Source of the DNA: Veillonellales bacterium
GTDB taxonomy: Bacteria > Bacillota > Negativicutes > JAAYSF01
NCBI GenBank assembly: GCA_039680175.1
Contig: JBDKTO010000069.1
Location: 1 to 64,000 of the forward strand
Direction of reading: 5' to 3'
Length of the DNA stretch: 64,000 bases
Part shown: piece by piece, positions 16,630-24,544 of the stretch
Layout of the letters: the number at the start of each line of letters is the position of its first letter
How positions within the stretch are numbered: the first letter of the stretch is position 1
Position numbers and translations under genes: made by a program
The notes under the pieces: generated by a model
Told to the model about the DNA's origin: nothing
Databases searched by the model: none
What the model saw: only the letters and a program-made list of their open reading frames with translations

Positions 16630-18995
16630 ACCGGCCGAATCTTATTGTCGTTTTGACTGTCGCTTTTGCCGGCGGTATTTGGCTTGGCAGTCTGTATTTT
16701 GGATCGCTTGGGTTCTTGTATGGCAGTGCGGCGGTGCTGATTTCTGCCGCCTTGTGGTATAGTTTTCGGCGTCCCAAGGCGGCAGTATGGCTGTTGGCTG
16801 CGGTGTTCTTTGTCTGCGGGATGATACGGTTTATTCATTCTGAGGCCTTATCGCCATTGGATATCAGCCAATATGCCGGACGCCAGGGCACTGTTGTCGG
16901 CGAAATTGCTGCTGTTCCGCAGGTGACGAAGCTGGACGAGGGGAAAATTAAGGTAAAATATGTGCTGGCAGTCCGAAAAATTCGTTTTGGCAAAGCAGCG
17001 GAAACAGCTACCACTGGTTCCGTCATTGTGAGTTCCCGGCAGGCTGAAAATTCCTATATTGGGAAATATGGCGATATGGCAGCCATGAGCGGTAAAATCG
17101 TATCATTGCACGGCTATAATAATCCAGGGCAATTTAACAGTGTAGCCGCTTTACAACGTCAGGGCATTACCGCCAGAATGACAGTAGAATCCGGCAGCAG
17201 CCGCTTTCAGAAAGCAGAAGCTCCCCATTGGCAGAATAAAGTCGCTCAATGGCGGGACAGTGTTATCGCTCAGATACAAACCGTACTGCCCGCCGGCAAC
17301 GGAGCTATTTTGGTGGGTACGCTGTTTGGCGGTTACAGCGGGATCACGCCGCAGGTCATTGCCGATTTTGCGACTACCGGCATCGTTCATATTTTATCGG
17401 TGTCGGGCTCTCACATTGCGCTGGTGGCGGGAGTGATTTTGTGGCTGGGGTCCCGGTTGAAGCTAAGGCAGGGTATCGTGGCTTTTTTCGCTGGCTTTTC
17501 GATTCTTTTTTATTCGGTTTTTGCCGGTCTGACGCCGCCGGTGATCCGTTCGGCAGTTATGGGGCTTACGGCTCTGGCTGCCATGGGCTTTGCCAGGGAA
17601 AAAGATGCGCCGGCCGCTTTGGCTCTGGCCGGACTTAGTATGCTGGTTGTTCAGCCGGGGCTTATTTATGACATCAGCTTTCAGCTTTCCTTTGGTTCCA
17701 CTGCCGGGCTGGTGTATCTCTATCCGAAGACAGTGGGACGGCTGCTGTTTCTGCCCCGCTGGATAGCGGAAGCATTGGCGGTGACATTATCCGCCCAGCT
17801 GGCTGTCTTGCCGTTTCTGGCATGGTATTTTAATAGTTTTTCCCTTAGCTCTTTTATTGCCAATATTATTGTTGTCCCTATTATTGAAGCAGTCGTTGTT
17901 TTGGGTCTGGCCGGAGTGTTAATCGGTTCTATTTTAAGTGTGCCGGGCAAGATTATATTGGTGCTATGCAGCCTGTTGATTGGCCTGATTGTTCAAATTG
18001 TGACTGTGCTGGCGGCCCTTCCGGGCAGTGCCGTCTATCTGCCGCCGATTGGCCTGGCCGGGGGAATGGTTTATTATTTGTTTGTAGGGTGGCTGTACGG
18101 ATATCAGCCCCGGAGGTTTCCCGGTTTATCTGAACTGGTGCGGCGCTGGCCCAAAAGCAGTGCCGGCTTTATTGCAGCGGCCATTGTTTTGTTTACCGGA
18201 TATATTTGCTATCCTGCTGCCGTCGCGGTGCATTTTATTGATGTCGGCCAGGGAGACGCGACTCTTATCACTACTCCTCACGGTCGGTCGGTTTTAGTGG
18301 ATACCGGCGGCAGCTTAGGGGAATCCACAGATTTTGATGTTGGTGCCCGGGTAGTGGTTCCCTATTTAAAGCATTATGGGGTGCGGCAGGTTGATTATCT
18401 GGTTTTGACTCACGGGCATCAGGATCATGCCGGCGGTGCCGCCTCTGTCGTCGCTGCTATTCCGGTTCGAAATGTGATGCTGTCCCGGGAGGATTATTCT
18501 CCGGCGGTACAGTCAATGCTTCATGCCGCAAAGAATAGCACGATTATTCCCATCTACAAAGGACAGCAGATTGTCCTTGACGGAGTCCGGCTTGATATTC
18601 TCCACGCAGCAGAGGGGGCGATTGTCCGTACGGGAAACGAGGTATCAAGTGTCGTGCGGGCGAGTTATGGCAGCCACAGTTTTCTGATTACCGGCGATTT
18701 AGAGGCACAAGGGGAAATGGCAATGCTTGCCGGTAATGATTCTCTAGCCGCGACTGTGTTAAAGGTGGGGCATCATGGGTCGAAAACGGCTTCTACCATA
18801 CCTTTCCTGCAGGCGATTGATCCTAAATATGCGGTTATTTCGGTAGGCAGCAATAACCGGTTTGGTCATCCTCATCCAGATGTACTGGAACGGTTTGTAT
18901 CCCGGGATATTTCCGTACTTCGTACCGATCTTCAAGGCGCCATTGTTTTTTATAGTGATGGAAGCGAATTGGCGGTTCGTACCTTTGTCAGATAA
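16596..18995 (+). CDS. comEC: DNA internalisation channel ComEC/Rec2
   Basis: 799 aa if begun at the ATG 16596; a GTG at 16626 overlapping the upstream stop (GTGA) is an equally possible start. An N-terminal DUF4131-like region with two helices comes first. The Competence domain follows (LSVSGSHIALVAGVILWLGS; FAGLTPPVIRSAVMGLTALA), then a C-terminal metallo-beta-lactamase-like domain (HFIDVGQGDATLITTP, LTHGHQDHAGG, KVGHHGSKTAS). ComEC carries single-stranded DNA across the membrane; the C-terminal domain is thought to degrade the non-entering strand. All catalytic motifs look intact. Confidence 0.93.
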   Translation: MGLRLAVQYRVNRPNLIVVLTVAFAGGIWLGSLYFGSLGFLYGSAAVLISAALWYSFRRPKAAVWLLAAVFFVCGMIRFIHSEALSPLDISQYAGRQGTVVGEIAAVPQVTKLDEGKIKVKYVLAVRKIRFGKAAETATTGSVIVSSRQAENSYIGKYGDMAAMSGKIVSLHGYNNPGQFNSVAALQRQGITARMTVESGSSRFQKAEAPHWQNKVAQWRDSVIAQIQTVLPAGNGAILVGTLFGGYSGITPQVIADFATTGIVHILSVSGSHIALVAGVILWLGSRLKLRQGIVAFFAGFSILFYSVFAGLTPPVIRSAVMGLTALAAMGFAREKDAPAALALAGLSMLVVQPGLIYDISFQLSFGSTAGLVYLYPKTVGRLLFLPRWIAEALAVTLSAQLAVLPFLAWYFNSFSLSSFIANIIVVPIIEAVVVLGLAGVLIGSILSVPGKIILVLCSLLIGLIVQIVTVLAALPGSAVYLPPIGLAGGMVYYLFVGWLYGYQPRRFPGLSELVRRWPKSSAGFIAAAIVLFTGYICYPAAVAVHFIDVGQGDATLITTPHGRSVLVDTGGSLGESTDFDVGARVVVPYLKHYGVRQVDYLVLTHGHQDHAGGAASVVAAIPVRNVMLSREDYSPAVQSMLHAAKNSTIIPIYKGQQIVLDGVRLDILHAAEGAIVRTGNEVSSVVRASYGSHSFLITGDLEAQGEMAMLAGNDSLAATVLKVGHHGSKTASTIPFLQAIDPKYAVISVGSNNRFGHPHPDVLERFVSRDISVLRTDLQGAIVFYSDGSELAVRTFVR

Positions 18996-19025
18996 AAACG
19001 AACCAAGGTTAAGAAGGAGAAAGCT

Positions 19026-20060
19026 ATGGATTATGCAGCAGCAGTAGAAGAAATTAAAATCGGCCGGATTCGGCCGCTGTACCTTATTTACGGTGAAGAG
19101 GGGTATCTGGCCCGGCAGATTGAAAAGCAAATTATTGATGCGGTGCTGCAGCCGGATGAGCAGGAGATGAATCTAACTGTTCTGGATCGGGAGCCGCCGG
19201 CGCCGGAATTGCGAAATCTGGTGGAAACAGCTCCGTTTATGGGAGAAAAAAATGTTGTTATTATCAGAGGAACTGGGTTATTTCGCTCGCGCAAAGGCGG
19301 CGGTGAGGAAACGGCACCAGCGGATTCGGCAGACCGGCAGTGGATAGAAATTTTCAGCAATATACCGGAGTATAGCTGTTTGGTACTGTCTACGCGGGGA
19401 AAAGCGGATAAGCGCCGGACAATTTTTAAAACGGTGGAGAAAAACGGCGCTGTTGTTCCGGTGGCACCATTAAAAGTGAATGAGATACGTCCCTGGCTTA
19501 ACGAACAATTGATCCAATTGGATAAGCGAATGAAACCGGATGCGATGGAATATTTCATGAGTATTATCGGCATTATGTCGCCGATTTCTTTAGAATTTTT
19601 GGCCAATGAGCTGGAAAAGATGGCGCTGTATACCCGGGAGCGGCGGGAGATTATGTTAAGGGACATCCAGGCAGTGCTGTCGTCTATTCCGGAAATTTCT
19701 ATTTTTACCATGATTGATAGTTTAAGCCGGAAGCAGGTTTCCCAGGCTTTGCAATTGCTGGACGAGCAGCTGGCGGCAGGGGAGCCGCCGCTGAAAATAC
19801 TGTCTTTATTGGCGCGGCAAGTCAGAATGCTGTGGCAGGCCAAAGAAATGTCCGCCAACGGCAGGGGCAGCCGGGAAATAGCCGTTCGGCTGGAAGTGCC
19901 GCCGTTTATCGGCGAAAAGATGGTCAGACAGAGCCGGCAATTTTCATTGCAATCACTGAAACAGGCCTCCCTGGCACTGGCAGATGCGGATTTTGGGCTG
20001 AAAACGAGCCGAACAGACAGTGTGGTGTTGGAAAAAATTATTATTGAATTATGTCAATAA
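19026..20060 (+). CDS. holA: DNA polymerase III delta subunit
   Basis: 344 aa. N-terminal RIRPLYLIYGEEGYLARQIE, the mid region LVETAPFMGEKNVVIIRG and the C-terminal PPLKILSLLARQVRMLWQAK are typical of the HolA/YqeN family, a clamp-loader subunit that opens the sliding clamp. Good SD (AAGAAGGAG). Follows comEC by 30 bp, as in Bacillus. The next genes are usually yqzM and rpsT; here a riboswitch-controlled gene and a DJ-1 family gene are inserted first. Confidence 0.93.
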   Translation: MDYAAAVEEIKIGRIRPLYLIYGEEGYLARQIEKQIIDAVLQPDEQEMNLTVLDREPPAPELRNLVETAPFMGEKNVVIIRGTGLFRSRKGGGEETAPADSADRQWIEIFSNIPEYSCLVLSTRGKADKRRTIFKTVEKNGAVVPVAPLKVNEIRPWLNEQLIQLDKRMKPDAMEYFMSIIGIMSPISLEFLANELEKMALYTRERREIMLRDIQAVLSSIPEISIFTMIDSLSRKQVSQALQLLDEQLAAGEPPLKILSLLARQVRMLWQAKEMSANGRGSREIAVRLEVPPFIGEKMVRQSRQFSLQSLKQASLALADADFGLKTSRTDSVVLEKIIIELCQ

Positions 20061-20072
20061 ATATGTTAATAT
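20044..20072 (+). promoter_or_regulatory. Sigma-A promoter upstream of c-di-AMP riboswitch
   Basis: TTGAAT, 17-bp spacer, TAATAT, overlapping the end of holA. The predicted start (about 20079) coincides with the 5' edge of the riboswitch. Confidence 0.65.
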
Positions 20073-20075
20073 ACA

Positions 20076-20192
20076 TGTCACGCCGAAGTTCAATGAACAC
20101 GGGGGACCCATTTATGGGGTGAATCCGCATTTGCGCGGTAGGGAGTCCCTTTATCCCGAACCCGTCAGCTAACTCCGCAGGCGTAGGAAAGG
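20076..20192 (+). promoter_or_regulatory. Cyclic di-AMP riboswitch (ydaO/yuaA type)
   Basis: Conserved blocks of the ydaO/yuaA aptamer occur in order: CACGCCGAAGTT, ACGGGGGACCCATTTATGGG, GTGAATCCGC, GCGGTAGGGAGTCCC and CCCGAACCCGTCAGCTAAC, ending GCAGGCGTAGGAAAGG. The aptamer runs almost into the SD of the 3D-domain gene. In this class c-di-AMP usually switches expression off; typical targets are cell-wall hydrolases and potassium or osmolyte transporters. No separate terminator hairpin is obvious between aptamer and start codon, so control may act on translation. Confidence 0.92.
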
Positions 20193-20202
20193 GGTATAAA
20201 AA

Positions 20203-20598
20203 ATGAAGAAGTTTATGCTAGGTGTTATTGCTATGGCTATTTTTGGGTTTAGCGCAGTATTACCGGCGGCTTACGCCGCCCAGGGACACGAAGACCATGA
20301 GGCTGCAATGAATATAGTCGCAACAGCTTATGCACCGGGGGCTCATGACAATGGCAAGTGGGAAAACAAAACTTATCTGGGAACTGCGGTTCGTCCGGGA
20401 ATTATCGCCGTTGACCCCAATGTAATTCCGCTGGGTTCTAAAGTCCGGATCGAGTTTGCCGATGGTCATAGCGTGGAGGCAACAGCTGAAGATACCGGCG
20501 GTGCAATTAAGGGCAACCGGATCGATATTGCCTTGAATTCTGTGCCGGAAGCATATCAGTTCGGTATTCAAAATGTAAAAGTGTATATAGTAAACTAA
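20203..20598 (+). CDS. Secreted 3D-domain cell-wall protein
   Basis: 131 aa. Signal peptide (MKKFMLGVIAMAIFGFSAVL with a likely cut after AYA), then a single 3D domain: VVATAYAPG-type start (NIVATAYAPGAHDNGKW), GTAVRPGIIAVDPNVIPLGS and the triple-Asp region AEDTGGAIKGNRIDIAL. The fold is that of MltA/RpfB-type peptidoglycan lytic enzymes, with the catalytic Asp in EDTGG. It is the sole gene behind the c-di-AMP riboswitch, fitting a role in wall remodelling. A perfect long-stem terminator follows. Confidence 0.9.
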   Translation: MKKFMLGVIAMAIFGFSAVLPAAYAAQGHEDHEAAMNIVATAYAPGAHDNGKWENKTYLGTAVRPGIIAVDPNVIPLGSKVRIEFADGHSVEATAEDTGGAIKGNRIDIALNSVPEAYQFGIQNVKVYIVN

Positions 20599-20640
20599 TA
20601 AAACTACCCAAGACTCGTCTTGGGTAGTTTTATTAGTTTA
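20591..20640 (+). terminator. Terminator, 23-bp perfect inverted repeat
   Basis: Arms 20591-20613 and 20618-20640 are perfectly complementary around a CTCG loop. The left arm contains the stop codon of the 3D-domain gene (20596-20598). T-rich inside the right arm. Confidence 0.85.
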
Positions 20641-20737
20641 CTATCAGATCGGTTGTTAATATTATTTAATATAGGAAAAAGAAGGAATTTTATCGGCGGC
20701 ATAGAAGAAATATGCAGACTAAAAAGGAGGGAATCAG

Positions 20738-21307
20738 ATGGCGAAAAAGATTCTGTTATTGACGGGCGATTGTGCCGAGGATTATGAGGTTAAAGTACCG
20801 CAACAGGCTCTGGCGATGCTGGGCTATACGGTAGAAGTGGCGGCTCCCAATAAAAAAGCCGGCGACACGCTGCAGCTGGTGTGCCACGACTTTATTGGTT
20901 TGGATACTTACGTGGAATTAACCGGTCACCGGATTCCGATTGATATTGCTTCCCAGGACGCCAAAGCTGCTGATTATGTCGGACTGGTGGTTCCCGGCGG
21001 CAGAGCTCCGGAATATATCCGGATGTATGATGATGCAGTGAACCTTGTACAGGAATTTTTTGCCCAGGGGAAGCCGGTAGCGGCCATTTGCCATGGTACG
21101 CAACTGTTAGCCCCGGCGAATGTTTTATCAGGCCGTACGGTGACTTCGTATCCGGCTTGCGCTGCGGAGTGCAGGCTCGCCGGCGCACAGTGGAAAGATG
21201 AACCGGTGGTAATCAGCGGCAACCTGGTGACAGCCCAGGCATGGCCTAACCATCCTGAATGGCTGAGAGCGTTTGTGGAACTGCTGGGCGCTAAAATTAG
21301 CATTTAA
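20738..21307 (+). CDS. DJ-1/PfpI-family protein
   Basis: 189 aa. Core fold KKILLLTGDCAEDYEVKVPQ, VVPGGRAPEYIRM and the nucleophile elbow AAICHGTQLLA with the conserved Cys-His. The family includes glyoxalase/deglycase-like enzymes, chaperones and intracellular proteases, so the exact activity is open. Strong SD (AAAAAGGAGGG). Monocistronic between two terminators, with its own unrecognised promoter in 20641-20715. Confidence 0.88.
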   Translation: MAKKILLLTGDCAEDYEVKVPQQALAMLGYTVEVAAPNKKAGDTLQLVCHDFIGLDTYVELTGHRIPIDIASQDAKAADYVGLVVPGGRAPEYIRMYDDAVNLVQEFFAQGKPVAAICHGTQLLAPANVLSGRTVTSYPACAAECRLAGAQWKDEPVVISGNLVTAQAWPNHPEWLRAFVELLGAKISI

Positions 21308-21312
21308 AGAGA

Positions 21313-21363
21313 AAAAATAAAGGCCCTGTCCGCATTTACAGCGGGACAGGGCCTTTATTTTTT
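21313..21363. terminator. Bidirectional terminator between DJ-1 gene and rpsT
   Basis: Stem AAATAAAGGCCCTGTCC paired with its complement across an 11-nt loop, with an A tract on the left and a T tract on the right; it serves the two convergent genes. Confidence 0.9.
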
Positions 21364-21364
21364 C

Positions 21365-21631
21365 TTATTTTGCTATAGAATTGATTTTACGCGCCAAGCG
21401 GGACTTTTTACGAGCCGCGGCATTTTTATGGATAACGCCTTTGACGACTGCTTTGTCAATAGCGCTGCTAGCTTTGGTCAGGAGGGTTTTAGCCTCATCC
21501 GCATTGCCGGCCTCTACCGACTCAACGACTTTACGGGAAATCGTTTTCAAGGCAGATTTCACCGGAAAGTTACGGGAGCGCCGTTCAGCATCAGTTTTTA
21601 CGCTGCGTTCAGATGATTTAATGTTTGGCAA
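21365..21631 (-). CDS. rpsT: 30S ribosomal protein S20
   Basis: 88 aa. Begins (M)PNIKSSERSVKTDAERRSRN, the usual S20 N-terminus, and ends in the Lys/Arg/Ala-rich HKNAAARKKSRLARKINSIA. The true start is the TTG at 21629-21631, which is 8 nt after AAGGAGG; the in-frame GTG at 21640 overlaps that ribosome binding site and would add residues not seen in S20. Primary 16S rRNA-binding protein. Divergent from gpr. Confidence 0.95.
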   Translation of the reverse strand: MPNIKSSERSVKTDAERRSRNFPVKSALKTISRKVVESVEAGNADEAKTLLTKASSAIDKAVVKGVIHKNAAARKKSRLARKINSIAK

Positions 21632-21666
21632 GTGATTCACCTCCTTATGACTATGTTACCTAAAAT

Positions 21667-21695
21667 ATTCTAGCACGTGATATTAAAAAATGCAA
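21667..21695 (-). promoter_or_regulatory. Sigma-A promoter of rpsT
   Basis: Read on the minus strand: TTGCAT, 17-bp spacer, TAGAAT, about 35 bp upstream of the rpsT start codon. Confidence 0.7.
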
Positions 21696-21822
21696 GTCGG
21701 ATTCTCAGCGTATCGGGAATGACAGCATTATTGGAAATACTGTCTGAATAGGAGACAAATATTTCGGTTAAGATAGTGATTAACGGAACTTTCCGATTCT
21801 ATTACTGAGTGGAGGGCATGCC

Positions 21823-22794
21823 ATGGAGCGGCAGCAGATGACACCGCGGACAGATTTGGCGCTTGAGGCCCGGGAAATGCTTACCCGGCGGGTTCGGGAG
21901 GAACTTCCCGGTGTTTTTATGGAAACGGCTAAAGAGGAAGAGGTTATGATTACCAGGGTCGAGATCACTACCGGTGAGGCAGAGAAAATGATGGGAAAGG
22001 TTCGGGGCAGATATATTACCCTTGAGGCTCAGGGACTGCGGTATAAAAATACGCCGCTGCAGGAAAAAGTAATGAACCTTCTGGCCAGGGAGCTGGGATC
22101 CCTGGCAGAGCTGTCACATAACGCAACAGTGCTGATTGTTGGTCTGGGTAACTGGAATATTACACCGGATGCTTTAGGCCCGCGGGTGGTAGAAAAAATA
22201 GTTGTCACCCGGCATTTGCAGGAAATGCTGTCCCCCGAATTAAAGGGCGGAGTTCGTTCGATCTGTGCTATAGCGCCGGGAGTACTGGGCATTACCGGTA
22301 TGGAAACTGCTGAAATTGTGCACGGTATTGTGAGTACGATTCGACCGGATATGGTGATTGCCATTGACGCTTTGGCCGCTGCGTCAAGCCGCCGGGTCAT
22401 CAGTACCGTTCAGCTGGCCAATACGGGCATTCATCCCGGATCCGGGGTTGGCAACAAGCGGTTTGGATTGACGGAGCAATCCCTTGGCATCCCTGTGATC
22501 GCTATCGGCGTTCCTACTGTGGTGCATGCATCGACAATTGCCATGGATACGTTGAATATACTGCAGGAACACGCTGCATTTTCCCGCTATTTTAAAAGCC
22601 TGGGGAATCTGACGGAGCAGGACCGTCAGACAATAGTCCGTCAGGTTTTGCCGGAGGCTCTTGGCGACCTCATGGTAACACCAAAGGAGGTTGACCGCTT
22701 GATTGCCGATATTGCGGATGTAGTAGCCGGCGGAATTAACCAGGCTATGCATCCCCATATTGATTATGAAAATATTCATATGTATTTGCATTAA
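21823..22794 (+). CDS. gpr: Germination protease GPR
   Basis: 323 aa, spore-specific endopeptidase that degrades small acid-soluble proteins on germination. The N-terminal MTPRTDLALEAREM resembles the SASP-like self-cleavage site of the GPR propeptide. VLIVGLGNWNITPDALGPRV, the IAPGVLGITGMET region, ALAAASSRRVISTVQLANTG and HPGSGVGNKR are family motifs. GTGGAGGGC precedes the ATG. First of the gpr-spoIIP pair, as in other spore formers. The presence of gpr is strong evidence for endosporulation. Confidence 0.96.
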   Translation: MERQQMTPRTDLALEAREMLTRRVREELPGVFMETAKEEEVMITRVEITTGEAEKMMGKVRGRYITLEAQGLRYKNTPLQEKVMNLLARELGSLAELSHNATVLIVGLGNWNITPDALGPRVVEKIVVTRHLQEMLSPELKGGVRSICAIAPGVLGITGMETAEIVHGIVSTIRPDMVIAIDALAAASSRRVISTVQLANTGIHPGSGVGNKRFGLTEQSLGIPVIAIGVPTVVHASTIAMDTLNILQEHAAFSRYFKSLGNLTEQDRQTIVRQVLPEALGDLMVTPKEVDRLIADIADVVAGGINQAMHPHIDYENIHMYLH

Positions 22795-22805
22795 CGATTT
22801 CTGTC

Positions 22806-22835
22806 TGAATTGATTTTTGCTGCTGCCGTGTAATA
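22806..22835 (+). promoter_or_regulatory. Weak candidate forespore-type promoter of spoIIP
   Basis: TGAATT, 17-bp spacer, TGTAATA resembles a sigma-F/G promoter only moderately (the -10 matches about 4 of 7). Listed because spoIIP is forespore/mother-cell regulated in relatives. Confidence 0.2.
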
Positions 22836-22912
22836 TACCGCAGTTGCCGGGCATATAGATTGTATGTAAACAAAATGCCAACTTACCCGGTTGTGTTAAT
22901 TAGGAGGTATTC

Positions 22913-23968
22913 ATGCTAAAAAGACGGCAGCGGCAGCAGCGGTATTATTACAGAAGCAAGATCGTCCCGATCAGTCTTCTGGCAGGGCTTCTATTTTGCC
23001 TGATAGTTTTGGGAATAGTGAAAGAGTCGGCAGAAGTGCTGCCGGCAGCAGCTTTCCCCCCCGTTTCCGGCCAGCGGGGGATATTGCAGCCCGAATGGTC
23101 GGAGGTATTGTCTTCCGGTATTCCGGGGCTGGTGGCCGGAAACAGAACGGTAGTGGTGCAGGAGGAATTCACGCCTCAGCATTTTCTGCGGGGTGCCATT
23201 ATGCTGTTTACCGGTGTGGATATTAAAGATCTGCGCTCCTTTTTCCATTCCGAGATTCCTTTGCTGGCGGCGATTAAACCGGGTGCACCGACAGTAAGCG
23301 CCATGAGCCTGCCAAATTTCCCCAAATTCGATTCCATGAGTGTATTGTCCGGCGGTAAGCCGTTAGTGGGAATCTATCATACTCATACGGCGGAGTCTTT
23401 TATTCCGTCTTCCGGCGCCGCCCATAAACCAGGCGGTCAGCGAGGGGATATTGTTGCTGTGGGGGAAGCCATGGTACAGCAACTGGCCAAGGACGGGGTA
23501 CCGGCGATACAAAGCAAAACGATTCATGATTATCCAAGTTTTATGAAAGCGTATGGCGCATCGGAAATAACGGTGAAAAATATGCTGGCCGAAAATCCTT
23601 CTCTGCAGATCATCCTTGATATTCATCGTGATGCCGGCAAACGGGAAGATGTTACAGCTTCAGTTAATGGGGTCAGTGCGGCGCGGATTCTTTTGGTAGT
23701 GGCTACAGGACAAAAGGATTTGGAGCAGCCTCATTGGAAAGAAAATCATGCTTTCGCTAAACTGATTGATGCAAAGTTAAATCAGCATTATCCAGGCTTA
23801 TCCCGTGGAATCGAGCTGGTAGAATGGCGTTATAATCAGCAGCTTCATCCCCGGGCGCTGCTGCTGGAAGTCGGTTGTCAGGAAAATACAAAAGAAGAAG
23901 CACAACGGAGCATTGAAATGCTGGCTGATGTATTGGCTGAAATTATTAACGAAAGTAAGAATCAGTGA
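22913..23968 (+). CDS. spoIIP: Stage II sporulation protein P
   Basis: 351 aa. N-terminal membrane anchor (VPISLLAGLLFCLIVLGIVK) and a C-terminal amidase/endopeptidase domain starting at VGIYHTHTAESFIPSSGA (about 150), with LQIILDIHRDAG and RALLLEVGCQENT. SpoIIP, with SpoIID and SpoIIM, degrades septal peptidoglycan to drive engulfment. AGGAGGTATTC before the ATG. Lies directly after gpr, as in Bacillus. Confidence 0.95.
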   Translation: MLKRRQRQQRYYYRSKIVPISLLAGLLFCLIVLGIVKESAEVLPAAAFPPVSGQRGILQPEWSEVLSSGIPGLVAGNRTVVVQEEFTPQHFLRGAIMLFTGVDIKDLRSFFHSEIPLLAAIKPGAPTVSAMSLPNFPKFDSMSVLSGGKPLVGIYHTHTAESFIPSSGAAHKPGGQRGDIVAVGEAMVQQLAKDGVPAIQSKTIHDYPSFMKAYGASEITVKNMLAENPSLQIILDIHRDAGKREDVTASVNGVSAARILLVVATGQKDLEQPHWKENHAFAKLIDAKLNQHYPGLSRGIELVEWRYNQQLHPRALLLEVGCQENTKEEAQRSIEMLADVLAEIINESKNQ

Positions 23969-23993
23969 TGGTTTGCTGCAAGGAGGGAAAAAG

Positions 23994-24431
23994 ATGTTTA
24001 TTCGTCCGGCATCGTCGGAATTGATAAATATTGCTCGGGGTCTTTTGGTATTATTGCTGATTATTATCGCCGGAGTAGTAGCGGCCGAGAGCCAGATAAA
24101 CAGTTTGACCCAGCGCCAGGATTGTGTGCAGGTGTTAAATATGAAACGGGATTTCCCTGGCGGTTATACCGCTTATTTTTTTGGGCAGGTTTATCATATC
24201 CAGGCTGTTTATCCGGTGGCAAAAATTTTGAATCAGGACCATGACATGATCATAACAGCAGGAAATTATCAAATTGTAATACCTACAAAAATGGATCTGG
24301 ATGCCGGACAAGCCAGACAGAGATTTACGCTGTGGGTTAAACCGATTACCGGTGAGGCGTTCCAATGCAAGTATAGCTTACAGCGGTATATTGCTGAGCT
24401 TTCGGCTAAAATGGCTGACTATATCCGCTAA
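23994..24431 (+). CDS. Single-pass membrane protein of unknown function (yqxA position)
   Basis: 145 aa from the ATG at 23994, which has AAGGAGGG upstream; the open frame extends further but into the spoIIP end. One N-terminal membrane helix (IARGLLVLLLIIIAGVVAAE), then an extracytoplasmic domain of about 105 residues with two cysteines. Gene order suggests the slot of Bacillus yqxA between spoIIP and lepA, but I cannot claim homology. Possibly sporulation-linked through its neighbours. Confidence 0.7.
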   Translation: MFIRPASSELINIARGLLVLLLIIIAGVVAAESQINSLTQRQDCVQVLNMKRDFPGGYTAYFFGQVYHIQAVYPVAKILNQDHDMIITAGNYQIVIPTKMDLDAGQARQRFTLWVKPITGEAFQCKYSLQRYIAELSAKMADYIR

Positions 24432-24443
24432 TTGAGGTAATGC

Positions 24444-24473
24444 TTGCAGGCGGCAGGCAGCAGATGATATAAT
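24444..24473 (+). promoter_or_regulatory. Sigma-A promoter of lepA
   Basis: TTGCAG, 18-bp spacer, TATAAT, about 70 bp upstream of lepA. Confidence 0.55.
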
Positions 24474-24544
24474 TTTATAATAGTAGTAAATTACCAGGTG
24501 ACTATGTTCTGTTTATCAGGGTAGGGTAAGGGAGAAGGTCTTGT

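Noticed and set aside
19088-19858. 256-aa open frame on the minus strand over holA
   Set aside because: Shadow of holA; Ser-rich composition typical of reverse-frame translation.
21745-21776. Sigma-G promoter of gpr
   Set aside because: TGAATA is present at 21745-21750 but no acceptable -10 lies at the right distance.
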